Shown in pieces: positions 47,766-60,268 of a DNA stretch of 64,000 nucleotides. The translations under genes and the position numbers were made by a program. The notes under the pieces are model-generated. The model had not been told where the DNA came from and made no database searches. It worked only from the letters and a program-made list of their open reading frames with translations. Position 1 is the first letter of the stretch. The number at the start of each line of letters is the position of its first letter. The stretch comes from Cristatella mucedo (Eukaryota > Bryozoa > Phylactolaemata > Cristatellidae): positions 846,001 through 910,000 of the forward strand of contig WPIO01000078.1 in NCBI GenBank assembly GCA_009760855.2, written 5' to 3'.

Positions 47766-47930
47766 AATTCATCTTTATAGTGCCCTAAGAGAGCTTATTC
47801 TCTATTCAGGCGCTATCGCATATGCCACGGGGCTCGAGTCCACGGCCTTGCTCAGCCAGTATATTCACATTGACCTTGGTTCGAGGTGGCAGAGCACCTG
47901 AACAACTGGGCCAAACCAGTGCAGGCAGGC
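47766..47930 (-). mobile_element. SINE family A copy
   Basis: Inverted tail 'atagtgccctaagagagcttattctctattcaggcgcta', inverted B-box 'gggctcgagtcca' and 'aactgggccaaaccag'. Confidence 0.8.
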
Positions 47931-49369
47931 CGCTTGGGCACCGAGAATGCATCTTTAAATGCCTCCGGGATGAGGCATGCTATCTTTGTGGTTTGGCTGG
48001 GTTAGAGTGACTGGGCAAGAGCTGGAGAGCTGGAGAGCTTTGTTAGCCAAGCTGCAGGCTCATTCCTACCAACGTGTCTTGTCTGCCTGCATTTCAATTT
48101 CCTTAGTGACCGCTGTGCTGCGACGTGACTCAATGTGATGCAGATGGAAACGCAGGAGATTAGCAGAAAAAGGCCGGTACGGCATCAGCATATGTATGTG
48201 CAGCTGTAAGGAACAGCATTAGTATGTGCATGAGCGTTTGCCTGCATGCACTTCCGATTGCCTAGCGGCATCAGAAACCGTGAAAACATCGGGTGTGCCA
48301 GGAGTCAGCTTGTTGCATGGTTCGGCTGCCGCAGGAGCACGTGTCTAGCGGCAGCAGCACCAGCACAGCCGCCCCAGCGAGCTGCCGACAGGAGGTGATG
48401 TCACCAACTGACGAGCAGAAGGCAGAATGAAGGCCATCACTTCGACGAGCCAAAAGCTTTTGGCTGGAAGGTAGTAGCAGACAGTTCGCGGCTGCGTTTT
48501 AATGCTTGCTGCGTTCGCCTGCGAGAGGTCAGTACATAGCCATCTGGTGTCATCTGGTCACTGTCTGCGACTGAAACCGTGAGTATTCTGAGTCATACGA
48601 GTTACCCTAGAACACTGACTTCGGGCTGGCCGTGGCACGTACCAAGAGGCCTTGCGAAATGCCAGCACGAAAGGCTGCACTTCCATTTTGAAAAGTAGTC
48701 AGCCATGGCAGAGCAACAAAAAGCAAGGCTGACACGATGCTCGTGACAGCAAAAAGCAAGGCTCGTGCCTTGGTGCACCGAAGCATGACCAGGCATGGGA
48801 CTTCTAGTAACATGCAAAACGGCACTCCGCAATCTACCCGAGGAGGATATTCAAAATGAACTGACCCCAAGGTGCTGCAGGCCTTCAAATTACAGTTAAT
48901 GCCCACATCGGAAACTTAGCTTCCATTCATTTACGGGCAAACTTTCATGGCTATAAAATTAAGAAATCGGAACTTTTATAAATGCAATAGACTGGTCTTA
49001 TTGCACAAGGAAGTATCCTTTCTGTTTTGTTTTGGTGCGTTTCTAATTGGTCTGCTACCTCCGATATACTGTATGCTTATGCCTTCAATCTCCCATCAAG
49101 AAGAACACTGTCCAAATACTTTTCAGAACCTCGCCTGGAATACTCCTGCTCCTTCCCATCGGCCAGCGGTCCCCCCTGCACCGACCCTTACCGGTCAACT
49201 GTCTCTACCCCGAGCGTTCGCTAGTGTAGGTCCAGCTTTAGACCTACGTTTTTTCCGAGTTTGAAGAAATGGTACCACCTTGTGCAGTTGATGCCACCTT
49301 TTGTTTCACATCAATTCTATTGGTGGAAGCAGATCCACTGCTGACTCTTCGGGGTCTGCTGCCACTTTT

Positions 49370-50287
49370 CGGTTTGGTAATAATAGTAATAATAATGCTC
49401 AAAATTGGCTCTGCCAGCATATCTCCTGTTGAATCAGCTCGAAATCTAGGTGTCATGTTCCAAAGCGACCACTCGTTAGACGACCATATCAGCTTCACAG
49501 TCAAATCTGCCTATTTTCAGATTCATAACATTGCTAAAATTCGGGCTTGTTTAGATAAGGATACCACGTCCAAGTTGGTCCATGCATTCATGACATCCCG
49601 TCTCGACTTCTGCAACTCACTGCTTACTGGCCTACCAGCATGTGCGATCAGGCGATTGCAGCTGGTGCAAAAATCTGCAGCTAGGCTTGTCTGTCGTGAG
49701 CATCGCAGTTGCCACATTACTCCACTTCTCGCCGACCTGGACTGGCTACCAGTCAAGCAACGGATTGACTTCAAAGTTTTATTGCTCACTTTTAGGTCAC
49801 TTCATTCTTTGGCTCTAGCCTATCTCTCAGATATACTCTCCCATCAGGCCAAGCATCATACCACCCGCTTTTCGGAATCCAACAGTCTACAAATATCTCG
49901 CACAAACCTCAAATCGTTCGGAGACCGTGCATTTAGTTCGTATGCTCCCAAAGCCTGGAACTCACTCCCGACTCGCGTCAGAACATCCCCTGACTTGACC
50001 ACATTTAAAAAGAACTTAAAAACATACCTATTTAGGACAGCATTGAGTGGGTCCCTCTGATTCGTCTTTCATGTGCTTATGCGTGCTGACACTGTGCATG
50101 CTGCCACTAACCACACTTGCATGCTGACCCTGTGCATGGCACCCCTAACCATGTTATTCATGTTGTTTATCAAGCATGATATTACTCACCATTCAATTGT
50201 ATTTCCCTTCGCAGCAAATGTAAAGCGCCTAAAGAGAGATTGAGTTCTCTGAGGGTGCTTTATCAAGTGCATTATTATTATTATTAT
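49370..50287 (+). mobile_element. LINE A 3' third, best preserved copy
   Basis: An open frame through 50060 reads ESARNLGVMFQSDHSLDDHI, HNIAKIRACLDKDTTSKLVH, SRLDFCNSLLTGLPACAIRR, LVCREHRSCHITPLLADLDW, NLKSFGDRAFSSYAPKAWNS and FKKNLKTYLFRTALSGSL. This is the C-terminal part of a CR1/L2-like reverse transcriptase. The 3' UTR and tail (50215-50275) follow, then ATTATTATTATTAT. The 5' part is missing, and a TAA-rich run sits at the truncation point. Confidence 0.93.
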
Positions 50288-50599
50288 AAACTGCACTCTC
50301 TGCATGCAACGCTTACAGGCATTGAGAGGATGATTCGTAAAGCGACCGTCATGCTTCTGGAAAATCTCGGTGAGGCCAGCAGAACACACCCCACCACATC
50401 GTGGACTCTCATGCATTAGGCGAAAGCAAATGGGGAAGTTACCGAAGCGTCCTCTGCCAGCTCTGTTTACTCGACATCCACCATGAAAGCTTCACGTTCG
50501 GAATGTGTTGTTAATGCAGTGGACACAACTACACAGTTTTCCTCTGGATTTTGGTTTTCTATTGTTTCGGTGAAAGAATGTTGTAAAAGAGTGTCAAAA

Positions 50600-51690
50600 T
50601 GTCACTCTGTGTTCAACATGGCAAACCGTTCACCATGGGAGGCAAGAGTGACGTCGATTTCGTAAAAGAAGAGTTGCACTGTGCATCTGTGCAAAGCACC
50701 GACGAGAGGGTTGTCTTGATCTTCACATCCAAACTGGCATGGCACACGACAGTATCGTTCATCTGCCATCTCGGCTGGTATGTCTAGTTGTTCGCATAAG
50801 TGTGTTTCCTCATCAACTGCTGACGAGAAGAAAGTGTGGCTTTTGGGATAGATGCGTAGCAAGCACTGCATGGCTCTGATGAGGTCCGGGGCGACGGTAA
50901 ATTTGTTTGCTTTCTTCCTTAAGTATCCTGCAGACCTTATTTATATCAACTGGTATATCGTGTCATTTTGTCAAATACAGTAGGAAGCAGAAACAAGCAA
51001 TTTCTTTTGCTTGCACGTTCGCCTCAGAGTACTCTTTGGAACGACTTTAGAAGCATCGCGAATGCGTAACAGCACTGTGTGGATGTCCGTGGTTTGAAAT
51101 CAAAGCGCTTTTACATTTAAAATTTTGCTTTCGTAGCGAGAATCTGATGGATATTTCAACGTAAAGTAGCAGAACTCTTTCAAAGCGTTCCATCTAGAAG
51201 TTGATACCACAAAAAATGAATACACTCACTGTAGTAGCCGAAAAAAGACACGGTCGTTATCGAAGAGCCTGCATCACGGCCAACTAGGCTGTAACTGTGA
51301 CTGGTGCAAGGCGAATAGAATGCACTCGGGTTCATCTTTAGACGTCGTGCTTGAACACCGGAGTATTTGCCTTTAATATGGCTGCCATCATCAGAGGCTT
51401 GGCCTCTGCAATCCGTGTGGTTCAGCCCCAACTGAGCAAACTTCTCCAAGAGGGATAAAAAATGCCGACTCCACTTTCGCCAGCCACTGAAGCCCCACAA
51501 AGTATTCTGCAATCACTGCCTTATCCTCTTGATAATCCGAAAAACAATGGATTGTGGTCATTAGCTCGTAGTGGCTGACATCTGGCAGGCAATCCTGTAC
51601 AATACTACAGTATTTAGCATCCTTCAGTCGACTGGGAATCTTTAAACAAAATTCAACCGGAATTAAGACTGATATAAGCAAGTTCGATTA
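50600..51690 (-). pseudogene. hAT-type (ZMYM1/DUF4371-like) transposase relic
   Basis: Collinear pieces on the minus strand: LKDAKYCSIVQDCLPDVSHY (~51630-51580); after a frameshift DCRGQASDDGSHIKGKYSGV and LKMNPSAFYSPCTSHSYSLV (~51420-51285) and VSFFG; then ANVQAKEIACFCFLLYL and KWHDIPVDIN (~51030-50930); then LCEQLDIPAEMADERYCRVP and CQFGCEDQDNPL (~50790-50690) with a following FF/ERF..L stretch. The order and motifs (CRGQxxDxGxxxKGKxxGVQA; PCxSHSxxLV) are those of ZMYM1-like proteins derived from hAT transposases. Several frameshifts and stops make it non-functional. The N-terminal zinc finger and the C-terminal dimerisation region are not seen. Confidence 0.8.
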
Positions 51691-52140
51691 CTGATGAGTT
51701 TTAGCTCAATATTAGTGAGTTTTATTTACTACTTCCGATGTAAATACTTCCTGCAAAATTACTTTTTCAACTACGTTCTGGTCATATGTCAGACGTCAAA
51801 ACTTCGGATTTCTTTTCAAACTAATTCTTCTTTTGAAAGTTGCACTTTCTAAAGTTTCGAATTGTTAACCTATTTTTGAACATCCGAGGTCAGGTGCCCT
51901 GCAGCTGCAAGGATTGTCAAGCTCACGTGACCGCACTGGTTGAAAGGCACGACACGCCTTTATGTAAGATGCTTTGCATGGATTGTAGCGAATACTATGA
52001 GCTGTTGGCATTGGACAGGTTATGAGTCCTTACAAATTTTCACCCCGGCTTTTATCGGTAGTTGGATAGTTAACACAAAACCAAGTGCTCTTTCATTTCT
52101 TCACGGTAGCATATGGATACCGTGAATCAGGTAAAGGAAT

Positions 52141-52165
52141 GCACGCACGCACACACGCACACACG

Positions 52166-52216
<51 letters not shown>
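52141..52216. repeat. (CA)n microsatellite
   Basis: A CA run with GCAC variants, ending in TATATATA. Confidence 0.95.
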
Positions 52217-52224
<8 letters not shown>

Positions 52225-52559
52225 TTGTTATAAGACATACGAATCGCCTCTTCCTAGCACGTGGCTAGTGCCAATGTTCCATGTCTATTACTGTTCATCT
52301 GAGCTTGACGATATACTTACGCATTGTAAGGCTAGCGCTAGAAACAACTGGCAGAGCAATGCAGAACCAAGAAGAGAGCATGGTAAAAACGTACAGCAAC
52401 GGACAGAGCTGCAGGGGCAGCACACATAAATAACTGCTGCTGAAGAGTCACCCTCGGATTGTGATTCACCCAAAGCAAAGGCGTTCAGAATATGGTCGGT
52501 CCAGTTAATCCTAGCCCCCTTGGGCTTACTGGAAGGTTGTGGCAGGTGGCTTCCTTCTA

Positions 52560-52625
52560 TGAATGCAACAGCATATATAAAGTGCATAGAACGTAGTTTA
52601 GTTCTCTTAGAACGGTACACAAATG
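52560..52625 (+). mobile_element. LINE A / SINE A tail fragment
   Basis: 'aaagtgcatagaacgtagtttagttctcttagaacg' is a degenerate shared tail. Confidence 0.5.
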
Positions 52626-53279
52626 TCTGAAAGCTATTTATGATTGCTATTATAGTACTAGAAAGTATGCTGCGGCCTGCAGCCTGAAGGTCCTGCTAGT
52701 CCACTGCCTGCCACACCCAAGACTAACCTCCTATTGACTCAATCAGCCAACCGAGAGAACGCGGGCTAGCAGAGCCTGCCGACTGGCTAAAACACTGTCT
52801 TGTCTGCTCGTAAGAGCTCGCAGTCCATCCCCAGTCATCTTGCACGCTTGCATGCCTACGTTCACCCACCTCTGTTTCTCTCCACATCTCCCTTTCAATT
52901 TTTCTCCGCTGCTTCCTCATTTGCTCTCCTCATTTCTTCTGCTCACTTTTCGTCGAATCTCCCAACCTTGGCTATAACCTCCCCCTTTCTGTCTCTCGCT
53001 CTTGCTCTCTCTCTCTCTCTCTCTCTCTCTTTTCTTTCCTGCTGTTCCGTCTTATCCGCCTCTCTCCCTTCCATCCCTTCCCTTTCTCGGCCTGCCTTCC
53101 TATTGCTGCTTGCACATTGCCATCTTTGAGGACTTTCTTATCGGACTGCTTGAAAGAGCCTGTGGTTTCTGCAGCAAATATCACCTACCATGATTGCTCT
53201 AAAAGGGGTTTTGGGCTTCGCCAGTAAGTTGCTTGCTATGGGGAAAAGTGCATGGACAAGAATGTGACCCGATCAATTT

Positions 53280-53512
53280 ACGAGATGCAGCGGTCACTGC
53301 ATCGGCTCAAGGGAGCACCGGTAGCTTCCTCCTAATGCCACTCTGCATTGCAAATTATGCTCCAGTTGATTGGTTCTGCCTTCCGAAAACGTTGCATCAT
53401 GGCATGATGGACGTGGAAGTGATTGCCTCTGCCGATGACTCAAGCATAGCTGTTACATCGTCAATCTTGCAAACCACTAGCTCCAATTGCACTTCCTTTC
53501 GTGACATGCAAC

Positions 53513-53588
<76 letters not shown>

Positions 53589-54690
53589 TCTAAACTGTTG
53601 CACGTGGGAGCACCAGTCCTTGGTGCTGAATAGCAGAGGTAATCTGTGGGATTTGCTTTTATGTAGCTAACGTGCTTGCTCCAGGGTCAAATTATGGTGC
53701 AGTAATTACAGGCATTCGAGAGAGCTGAGAGCACTGCCCTCTTAAGTTGATCAGAAGACTTCATAGGAGTCTTCCATAATTTTGCCTAAGAACAAAGCAT
53801 TTGCCACTCCACCACTAGTCCTTTGCTGCTCATAGGACATCCCGAACGTGTGGCTGGACTAGAACACTGCTCTTCTAATTGGTGATGCTGGTGTGAGACC
53901 ATCACCCAGGTGCTCGAATTTAGATGTCGTATTAGACAGCGGCCTAAATTTGGAAAGTTTTGTTAAGAAGACTGCTTCCACAACAAGCCAAAAGATTAGG
54001 ATCTGTCTTCCACGGTGGCATGCAAAGAATTTGACTAACTCCTTAGTTCTGTCTTGACTAGATTATTGTCATTCCCTTTTGGCTGGGAGACCGAAAAAAG
54101 CCACTTGGCCACTGCAGCTGGCAATGAATATGGCTGCAAGGCTAGTTCACAAACCCCAGAGGTTTGACCACGTGTCTTTTTTGCTGGAAGAGTTAGGATG
54201 GCTGCCAGTTGATCAACGAATATAGAGCAAAGTTCTTTTCTGACCCACAAGGCCTGCCACGGCTTGACTCCTCCATACCTAGCTGGCTGAACTGCTGCAC
54301 CTGTTTCAGACTTCTCACGCCCTCAGATTCTGTATGGGTAATGCATTAGCCGCTCCATTCCTCTTCTTAAAGACAGTTGGCGACAGAAGCTTTTGTCCTG
54401 CAGGTCCTAGTGAAACTCACTTCCACAGTTCTTATGTAGCGACAGGTACTCTCCAGCTGCCGGCTATGGCCCACCTTTTCCAGCCATCTTTTCATGCTAC
54501 TCACTCCCCCAACTGCTCTCCTGACTAAGTAATGCCCTTTCTATTTTTTTTGCGTGGGATGAATCTGCTGGCTACCGAATGCATAGCGAAAGTTGAGTTA
54601 GCTATGAGTGTGCTATACAAAACTTTCCTGCATAACACCCACATAGTCTGTGTGGCTTTCTGGAGTTACAGCCGGAGATACTTTACATAC
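53280..54690 (+). mobile_element. LINE family B, longest copy
   Basis: Translated pieces: AQGSTGSFLLMPLCIA and VIASADDSS (degenerate QGSVLGPLLF and YADDTQ motifs, 53310-53460); a (TA)n interruption at 53514-53589; LDSGLNLESFVKK... in broken frames (~53930-53975); YCHSLLAGRPKKATWPLQLA then MNMAARLVHKPQRFDHVSFL and LEELGWLPVDQRI (~54065-54225). The 3' end is shared with 33010-33240. This is a CR1-like family distinct from LINE A, with many stops. Confidence 0.7.
53514..53589. repeat. (TA)n microsatellite within LINE B
   Basis: A 76-bp TA run with one TG interruption, between the reverse-transcriptase core and C-terminal remnants. Confidence 0.95.
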
Positions 54691-55084
54691 CATATCAATT
54701 ATGGAAAGTCGACAGCGTTCACCGGCAGACGGTCAAGTCCAGTGCAGACAGCCGCATATGCATATCGGCTGCACGGCGAAGGTGCGGCTGGTGCCTGAGA
54801 GCACCAAGTGGTGGCGATGACCAGCTGTTACAAGTGTAACGCTCTGGCTGCCCACTGCTCCTACCTCATTGGCTGACTTGTGCTGATCAGCACATTATTC
54901 TTAAAAGCAACAGGCACTTTGCTCCTGATTACGATGAAGCATTTTTTTCATTCTTCTCCCTAGAGTTTGACCTCAGACTGCCCTCACCCTCAGTTCAGTT
55001 TTCTTCGGGTAGGAAAAACAGACTAATGGCCGACACTTCCCCAAAGCATTGGCAGACAGCCAGCCAGAAGGAGAGCAGTCCAAC

Positions 55085-55212
<128 letters not shown>

Positions 55213-56536
55213 GCAACTGCTGCCATTAGTTGCCACCCGAGGCCAAGAGCTCGCGTTAGCTGCAAGTCGCCCAGCTGCAGGTCGCCGTGCTTGCGTAAAA
55301 CAGGACGCTGTCAGTAACCAGAGTTCCCAAAGCTGATATTTTGCTGCTTTCGTCAATCCAATATGCCTCGGGAGCAGTCAGCAGTGTTTAAATCAAGGAC
55401 GATGGGATCCCATTTCAACCGAAGTGCCTCTCGAACGTCAAAGTGGTGAGGGCCCATACATTCCTATGTGCTGATCTATTTGGTCGCAAAGTAGTGCCAA
55501 CCAGAGTGCTAATTTACTTCCACGACACTCGCTACCAACTGCAGCAAACCGTGTTTATGCACCGACCGATGCAGCAGGTGCATGATAGCTGGATGATTAT
55601 GAAAGCTAGGCTATGAATCGAAGGTATCCGTGTTGGACGAAGCTACAGAGGTAACGTTAAGAAAGCGCAGCATAGCAAAGCATGAGCACTTTGCACTAAA
55701 GCTCCGGCACTAAGTTACCGTAATGGCGATGGGCTGTAGGGAGCCAGCCCAAGTTTAATATGCCTGGCCTACTGACCCTTGGTTGTTTAGCTTTTGATGC
55801 TATCCGGCACAACGAATACGTTACCCATCCGTCAGAACCATTGCACGAAAGTCTGTCACCTATATTATGCTCGAGATCGGGTGCAGATACATCGCGACGA
55901 TCCTTGCAAACTGATCAAATTGAGCTGAAGTCTCTCCTAGCTAAGCGCAGGCTTTGCTGACGCCAGGTCAGATCAGATTAGCATTTAGCACGTAGCCTCA
56001 AGCTTCACCGACACGGCTCGAGCTTCGCTGAACGTTCTGCTCACTTCACCGCAAAACTAGACCGTCAACATGACTGAATTCACACCAAGCCCAAGGGTGT
56101 GCTCCAAAATGTGCACCGAAAACAAATCCATGCCGCTATGAGCTGCCAAAGAGAAGGTAACTGTGAGGCCGGAAGCTAGCGAAGCAGACTTTGCATCTGC
56201 ACACCCATGGGCTCAAATCACACCGATGGCAGGAGCTTTAAGCACTGACCTTCTACCACACTATCCATAGGGGAAGTCAGAACGGTGCCGCAGAGATGCT
56301 GTCAACTCATGGATAGACATTCAGATAAGTTTTTAGTGGGTTATCGACGGCAGCAGTCGACGAACACTTTCTTTTTGCGACACAAAGGCATGCAAATACT
56401 AACCCCTCATGCTCGCCACGGGCAGAGTTTGCTGGCGGAACACTGGCAGACCCAGTTTCACTGGCACAAGCAGCCAAGCTGCTGCGCAGCTCTTATCACC
56501 AATGCTAGAACGAGGTTTTTCAACGACTCCACCTAC

Positions 56537-56611
56537 CTGCCGGACGAAGCCGTGCGTGCTGTCTTCTGATTGGCTGCGATCGGCTTGCTTAAACATCCGC
56601 CTGCGAGTCAT
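56537..56611 (-). CDS. CACNB: Cav-beta N-terminal exon
   Basis: 25 codons from ATG (56611-56609) to a GTAGGT donor in phase 0: MTRRRMFKQADRSQSEDSTH then GFVRQ. It joins GSGDSTY at 30638. In the family this position holds (T)RRxSRLKRSDGS...SF(I/V)LRQ before GSADSY, so RR..FKQ.DRSQS.DST..FVRQ fits well in length and pattern. The ATG context has a purine at -3. An in-frame TAG lies 12 nt upstream, but it is within TTGTAG, which could instead be a splice acceptor giving four more residues before the Met. So this may be either the first coding exon or an internal one. The intron to the next exon is 25.9 kb. Confidence 0.82.
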
Positions 56612-57820
56612 GTCTTTGGTTGACTACAACCGGACAGCATCAACGACATTAGACTCACTCAGGACAAACTCATTCAACATCTGCAAGTGAAAGGTAGTGA
56701 CTGAGGAGGCAATCGTTGTCTCTGGAGTAGCCTACAAGCAGCTATGGAGGCCTGGGTCACTTGATGGTTCTGAATGCTTTAGCATCAAACAACCCAAGGC
56801 TAAAACCTCAGAGTGACAAGGGACATATGGTGCCAATAATTCAAGTGCTCAGCATTTGTCTCACTGCTCTGTCACAACCCTGTCGGAGATTAGGATGTTG
56901 CAAAGACACATACTCTAGGCGCTTTGCCCCGATAAGTTTGCCCCTATAAGTTATAAGTGCTGCCACACTGCCTTTTGCCAAGCCGCTCAAAACGTGCCAT
57001 TGTGAATATAGCTTAGATTATAGTTTACAATCGATCGGAATTGAGATAGCAGGCGAGAAGGTGTTTAACCTGAATCTGACTTGAACTTCGATGCAGATAG
57101 TGTGCACTGTAAGTTTGGAACAAGAGTTAGGTAATTATTGTGCACGCTCTTTAAACCACACCCAGAAACAGACTTTCAGCCACGACTTCAATCTAGAACA
57201 CTTGCTTCGAACATTACTTTAGCCTGCTCGATTGTACAAATAAATAGATGACAGGGGGAATCCAGCTTCAGGTTAGCCATTTCGATTAGGATCGTTAGTA
57301 TGTCTAACAATGGCTGTGCTTTTAAGGTTATATCAATGTCAAAATCTTTGAACAGCTAGGCTCATTTCCATCATCAAAGCCAAGAAGTTTTCATTCCGGA
57401 TTGTAACTTAATATTTGATTGGCCAGTGCTGGTGTACTTGCAGTTATTGCTTGGGCGCCTATTACCCACCTTAGCCAATGGTGGTGCAGCTGCCTGTGAT
57501 TGCCTGCCAATACTATGCTGCATGCCCCGACGCTAGCGAATCGAAGTGCAGTGTTCCTGTTGCTAGGCACGAGCCGAGATGCTAGGAAATCAGGGTGCAG
57601 CATTTGTGGGAAGACGAGATTTGTGCGACCTATTAACGTCTGCGAACCGGAAGAGAAATTCATGGTGCTAAGTACTGGTGAGTATTAGTTCCCCAACGGC
57701 TTTTGCTGTTGAGCTAGACACACTCTCAACGTACTCACAGTGAGTTGCTGCATTCTACTAATTCAACTGTTCTGGAAAGAGTCACGAATGGCTTTCATTT
57801 GGGATTTTAAAATCCATAAC
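56612..57820. other. Upstream sequence, nothing identified
   Basis: No repeat family, RNA gene or conserved coding segment was recognised in this stretch. Short frames look random. Confidence 0.5.
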
Positions 57821-57821
57821 A

Positions 57822-57972
57822 CTATAATAATAATAAAAATAATAATAATACATTTGTATAGCACCACCGGGGAACTGAATCTCTTTCGAAGCACTAAACG
57901 GATGCTGTATAGAAGGCATTACAAAATGATTTATGGTAACACCGACAAGAAGCAGACATAGTGTAAGTAGGT

Positions 57973-58004
<32 letters not shown>

Positions 58005-58007
58005 GCG

Positions 58008-58094
<87 letters not shown>

Positions 58095-58400
58095 CACACA
58101 CACACACACACACACACACGAAAGACAAATCACAAAGACCCGCCAAATGCTGCAGTATACTGGCGCGTGTTAAGCTTCTGCTTAAATGTCGTCATGTCAA
58201 GGGACGCTGTGACGTTCGTTGGTAGTGAATTTCCGGCTTTGGGGGCATTGGAATTAAAGGCATTGTCTCCAGTGACCCTATAGCAGGGGCCAAAGAGGCA
58301 GTAAAGAGATTTCTGACACTCGGGTGACCACCACAGGCATTTAAACATACTTTTAATTTTTAATTGTAATTTAATATTCAGCAATTGACCAATGCTGGCT
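57822..58400 (-). mobile_element. LINE A 3' end split by a (CA)n expansion
   Basis: The inverted tail with TAA repeats is at 57822-57900. A CA tract fills 57976-58120. Inverted coding at 58130-58290 follows (VTGDNAFNSNAPKAGNSLPT, TTFKQKLNTRQYTAAFGGSL). Confidence 0.8.
57976..58120. repeat. (CA)n/(CG)n microsatellite
   Basis: About 145 bp of CA with short GCGCGC blocks at its start. Confidence 0.95.
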
Positions 58401-59434
58401 AGAAAAAAGCATCAGCTGATGTCTGGTAACGGAGCCTCTAGTCTGGCGTGATGGCTGCTCGGTGAGTGAGCACAAACTAAAAATCTATATAGGTTAATCG
58501 CAGAGGAACAAATATTTTCCAGGAAGCCATACCGACGCAGTGCAACGTGGCTTCACATGCCTGCTGGGCAGCAGCGATTCCTCCCTCGCCCACCATTTAA
58601 CTTGGGGGGGGAGGGGGAGGCATCCGGACTGTTCTTTCACAGTAATTGGGTCGAGTCGTAACCGATGACAGTCACTGATGACGTCTTACGGAAATGCCAC
58701 ACACACATGGCATGAGGATCCCGTACTTGCACAATTGACCCGGCTTCACGAGCCTTATCGTGAGATAGCTTAGCTTAAGATGTCTGCTCCCAGTCGTGGA
58801 TGCATAAGGTCAACTCCCGAAACTAACATAAGTCCGACCCATATTTGTTGTTCAAGTGGAAAGACCAAAGACACGACGCCATTCGAGCCAAGGGAGCCCA
58901 AAGGGACGCTCGATTGGCGTTGCTTCCATAATAGCGAACTGACTGCACTGACAACGCCCCCACAGCATGGCTGATGCTCGAACCGTAGCCTCACGTGGTC
59001 TCACGGGGCTCGGGCCGAGCTCGCTCACTGCAGCCTCTAGACGTTAATGCACGCCATGCAGGCACATGAATGAAGCGGAAGCGGATGCGAAGAAGAAGGC
59101 AGCTGCACCGTAAAAGCAGGTAAAAGCAAGTAAAAGTTAAAGCAAGCTCCATGTCGACTGTGTCGGGGCGGGGAGAGGTCGGCAAGGAGGCTGTGCAGAA
59201 AGCAGGCCGGAGCCCCGCCCCGAAATGAGACCCAGCCTGCCCAGAAAGCAGGTGACTCAACGCCGACCATGCGAAGCAAACAGACTTGCCATGAACGACT
59301 CTTTTCAGTGGCTAGATACATAGCTGAGATTCCGATCGAGAGCTACGGCAGCAGGACTTTGGTTAAACAATTAAAAGCACAAGAGCATGATGAACCTTGG
59401 AGCGGTAAGCATGGAGCCAAAGCTGTAGCCAGTT

Positions 59435-59865
59435 GCTCAATGCATTCGGAATCTAACTGTGTATCCATACCTCGTACAAATCTCAAATCGTTTGGCGACC
59501 GTGCCTTTAAATCGGAAGCTCCCACAGCCTGGAACTCACTCCCGACCTGCATCACGACATCTCATGACTTGTCTACATTTAAAAAGAAATTAATTAAAAC
59601 GCATCTATTTATGACAGCATTTAGTGGTTCCTGCGAGTCGCTCTTTATGTGTTTCTGCGTGTTGAAACTGTGCATGCTGCCACTAACCAAACTTACATGC
59701 TGACCCTTTGCACGTCACCCATAAACTTGTTATTCTTGTTGTGTATTCAGCATGCTACCACGAAGCATTCGTCAGTACGTCATTTGTAGCAACTATTAAG
59801 TGTCTAGAAAGAGATTGAGTTCTCTGAGGGCTCAATACCGAGTGTTTTATTATTATTATTATTGA
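59435..59865 (+). mobile_element. LINE A 3' end
   Basis: Coding TNLKSFGDRAFKSEAPTAWN and FKKKLIKTHLFMTAFSGS. The 3' UTR, tail 'taagtgtctagaaagagattgagttctctgagg' and TTATTATTATTATT follow. Confidence 0.9.
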
Positions 59866-60188
59866 GCAGTGACCGAGAGGCCATGTGGGCTGTGAAATGC
59901 CGAATGGAGGATGATAAACTAGGTCGGAGGCAAACGCGAAGCTCTCTTTACTATAGCTCCTGCTTACGTCACCCTTTTTTGTTTGGTTTCGATAGTTTGT
60001 ATGTTGCTGTCTACACAAGCAGACCTCGTCGTCTGTGCACTTTGTACCAGCCTGTACTTTGTACCGTGCCTTAAAGGCCATAGGCAGCCCCAAAAAGCAG
60101 TGGCTTCAAGCTAGCTTTCAAGGTTGCAATGACTATAGGCATCGAGGGTCGAAGATCTTATTCCTGAAAATGTAAGCACGAGCACAAA

Positions 60189-60268
60189 GCCTCACGCAGC
60201 CCTCACGCAGCCCTCACGCAGCCCTCACGCAGCCCTCACGAAGCCCTCACGCAGCCCTCACGGAACTA
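60189..60268. repeat. 11-bp minisatellite
   Basis: CCCTCACGCAG is repeated about seven times with one A substitution. Confidence 0.95.

Noticed and set aside
60189-60268. Regular short repeats that might suggest a CRISPR array
   Set aside because: Units are 11 bp in direct tandem without spacers, in a eukaryotic genome.
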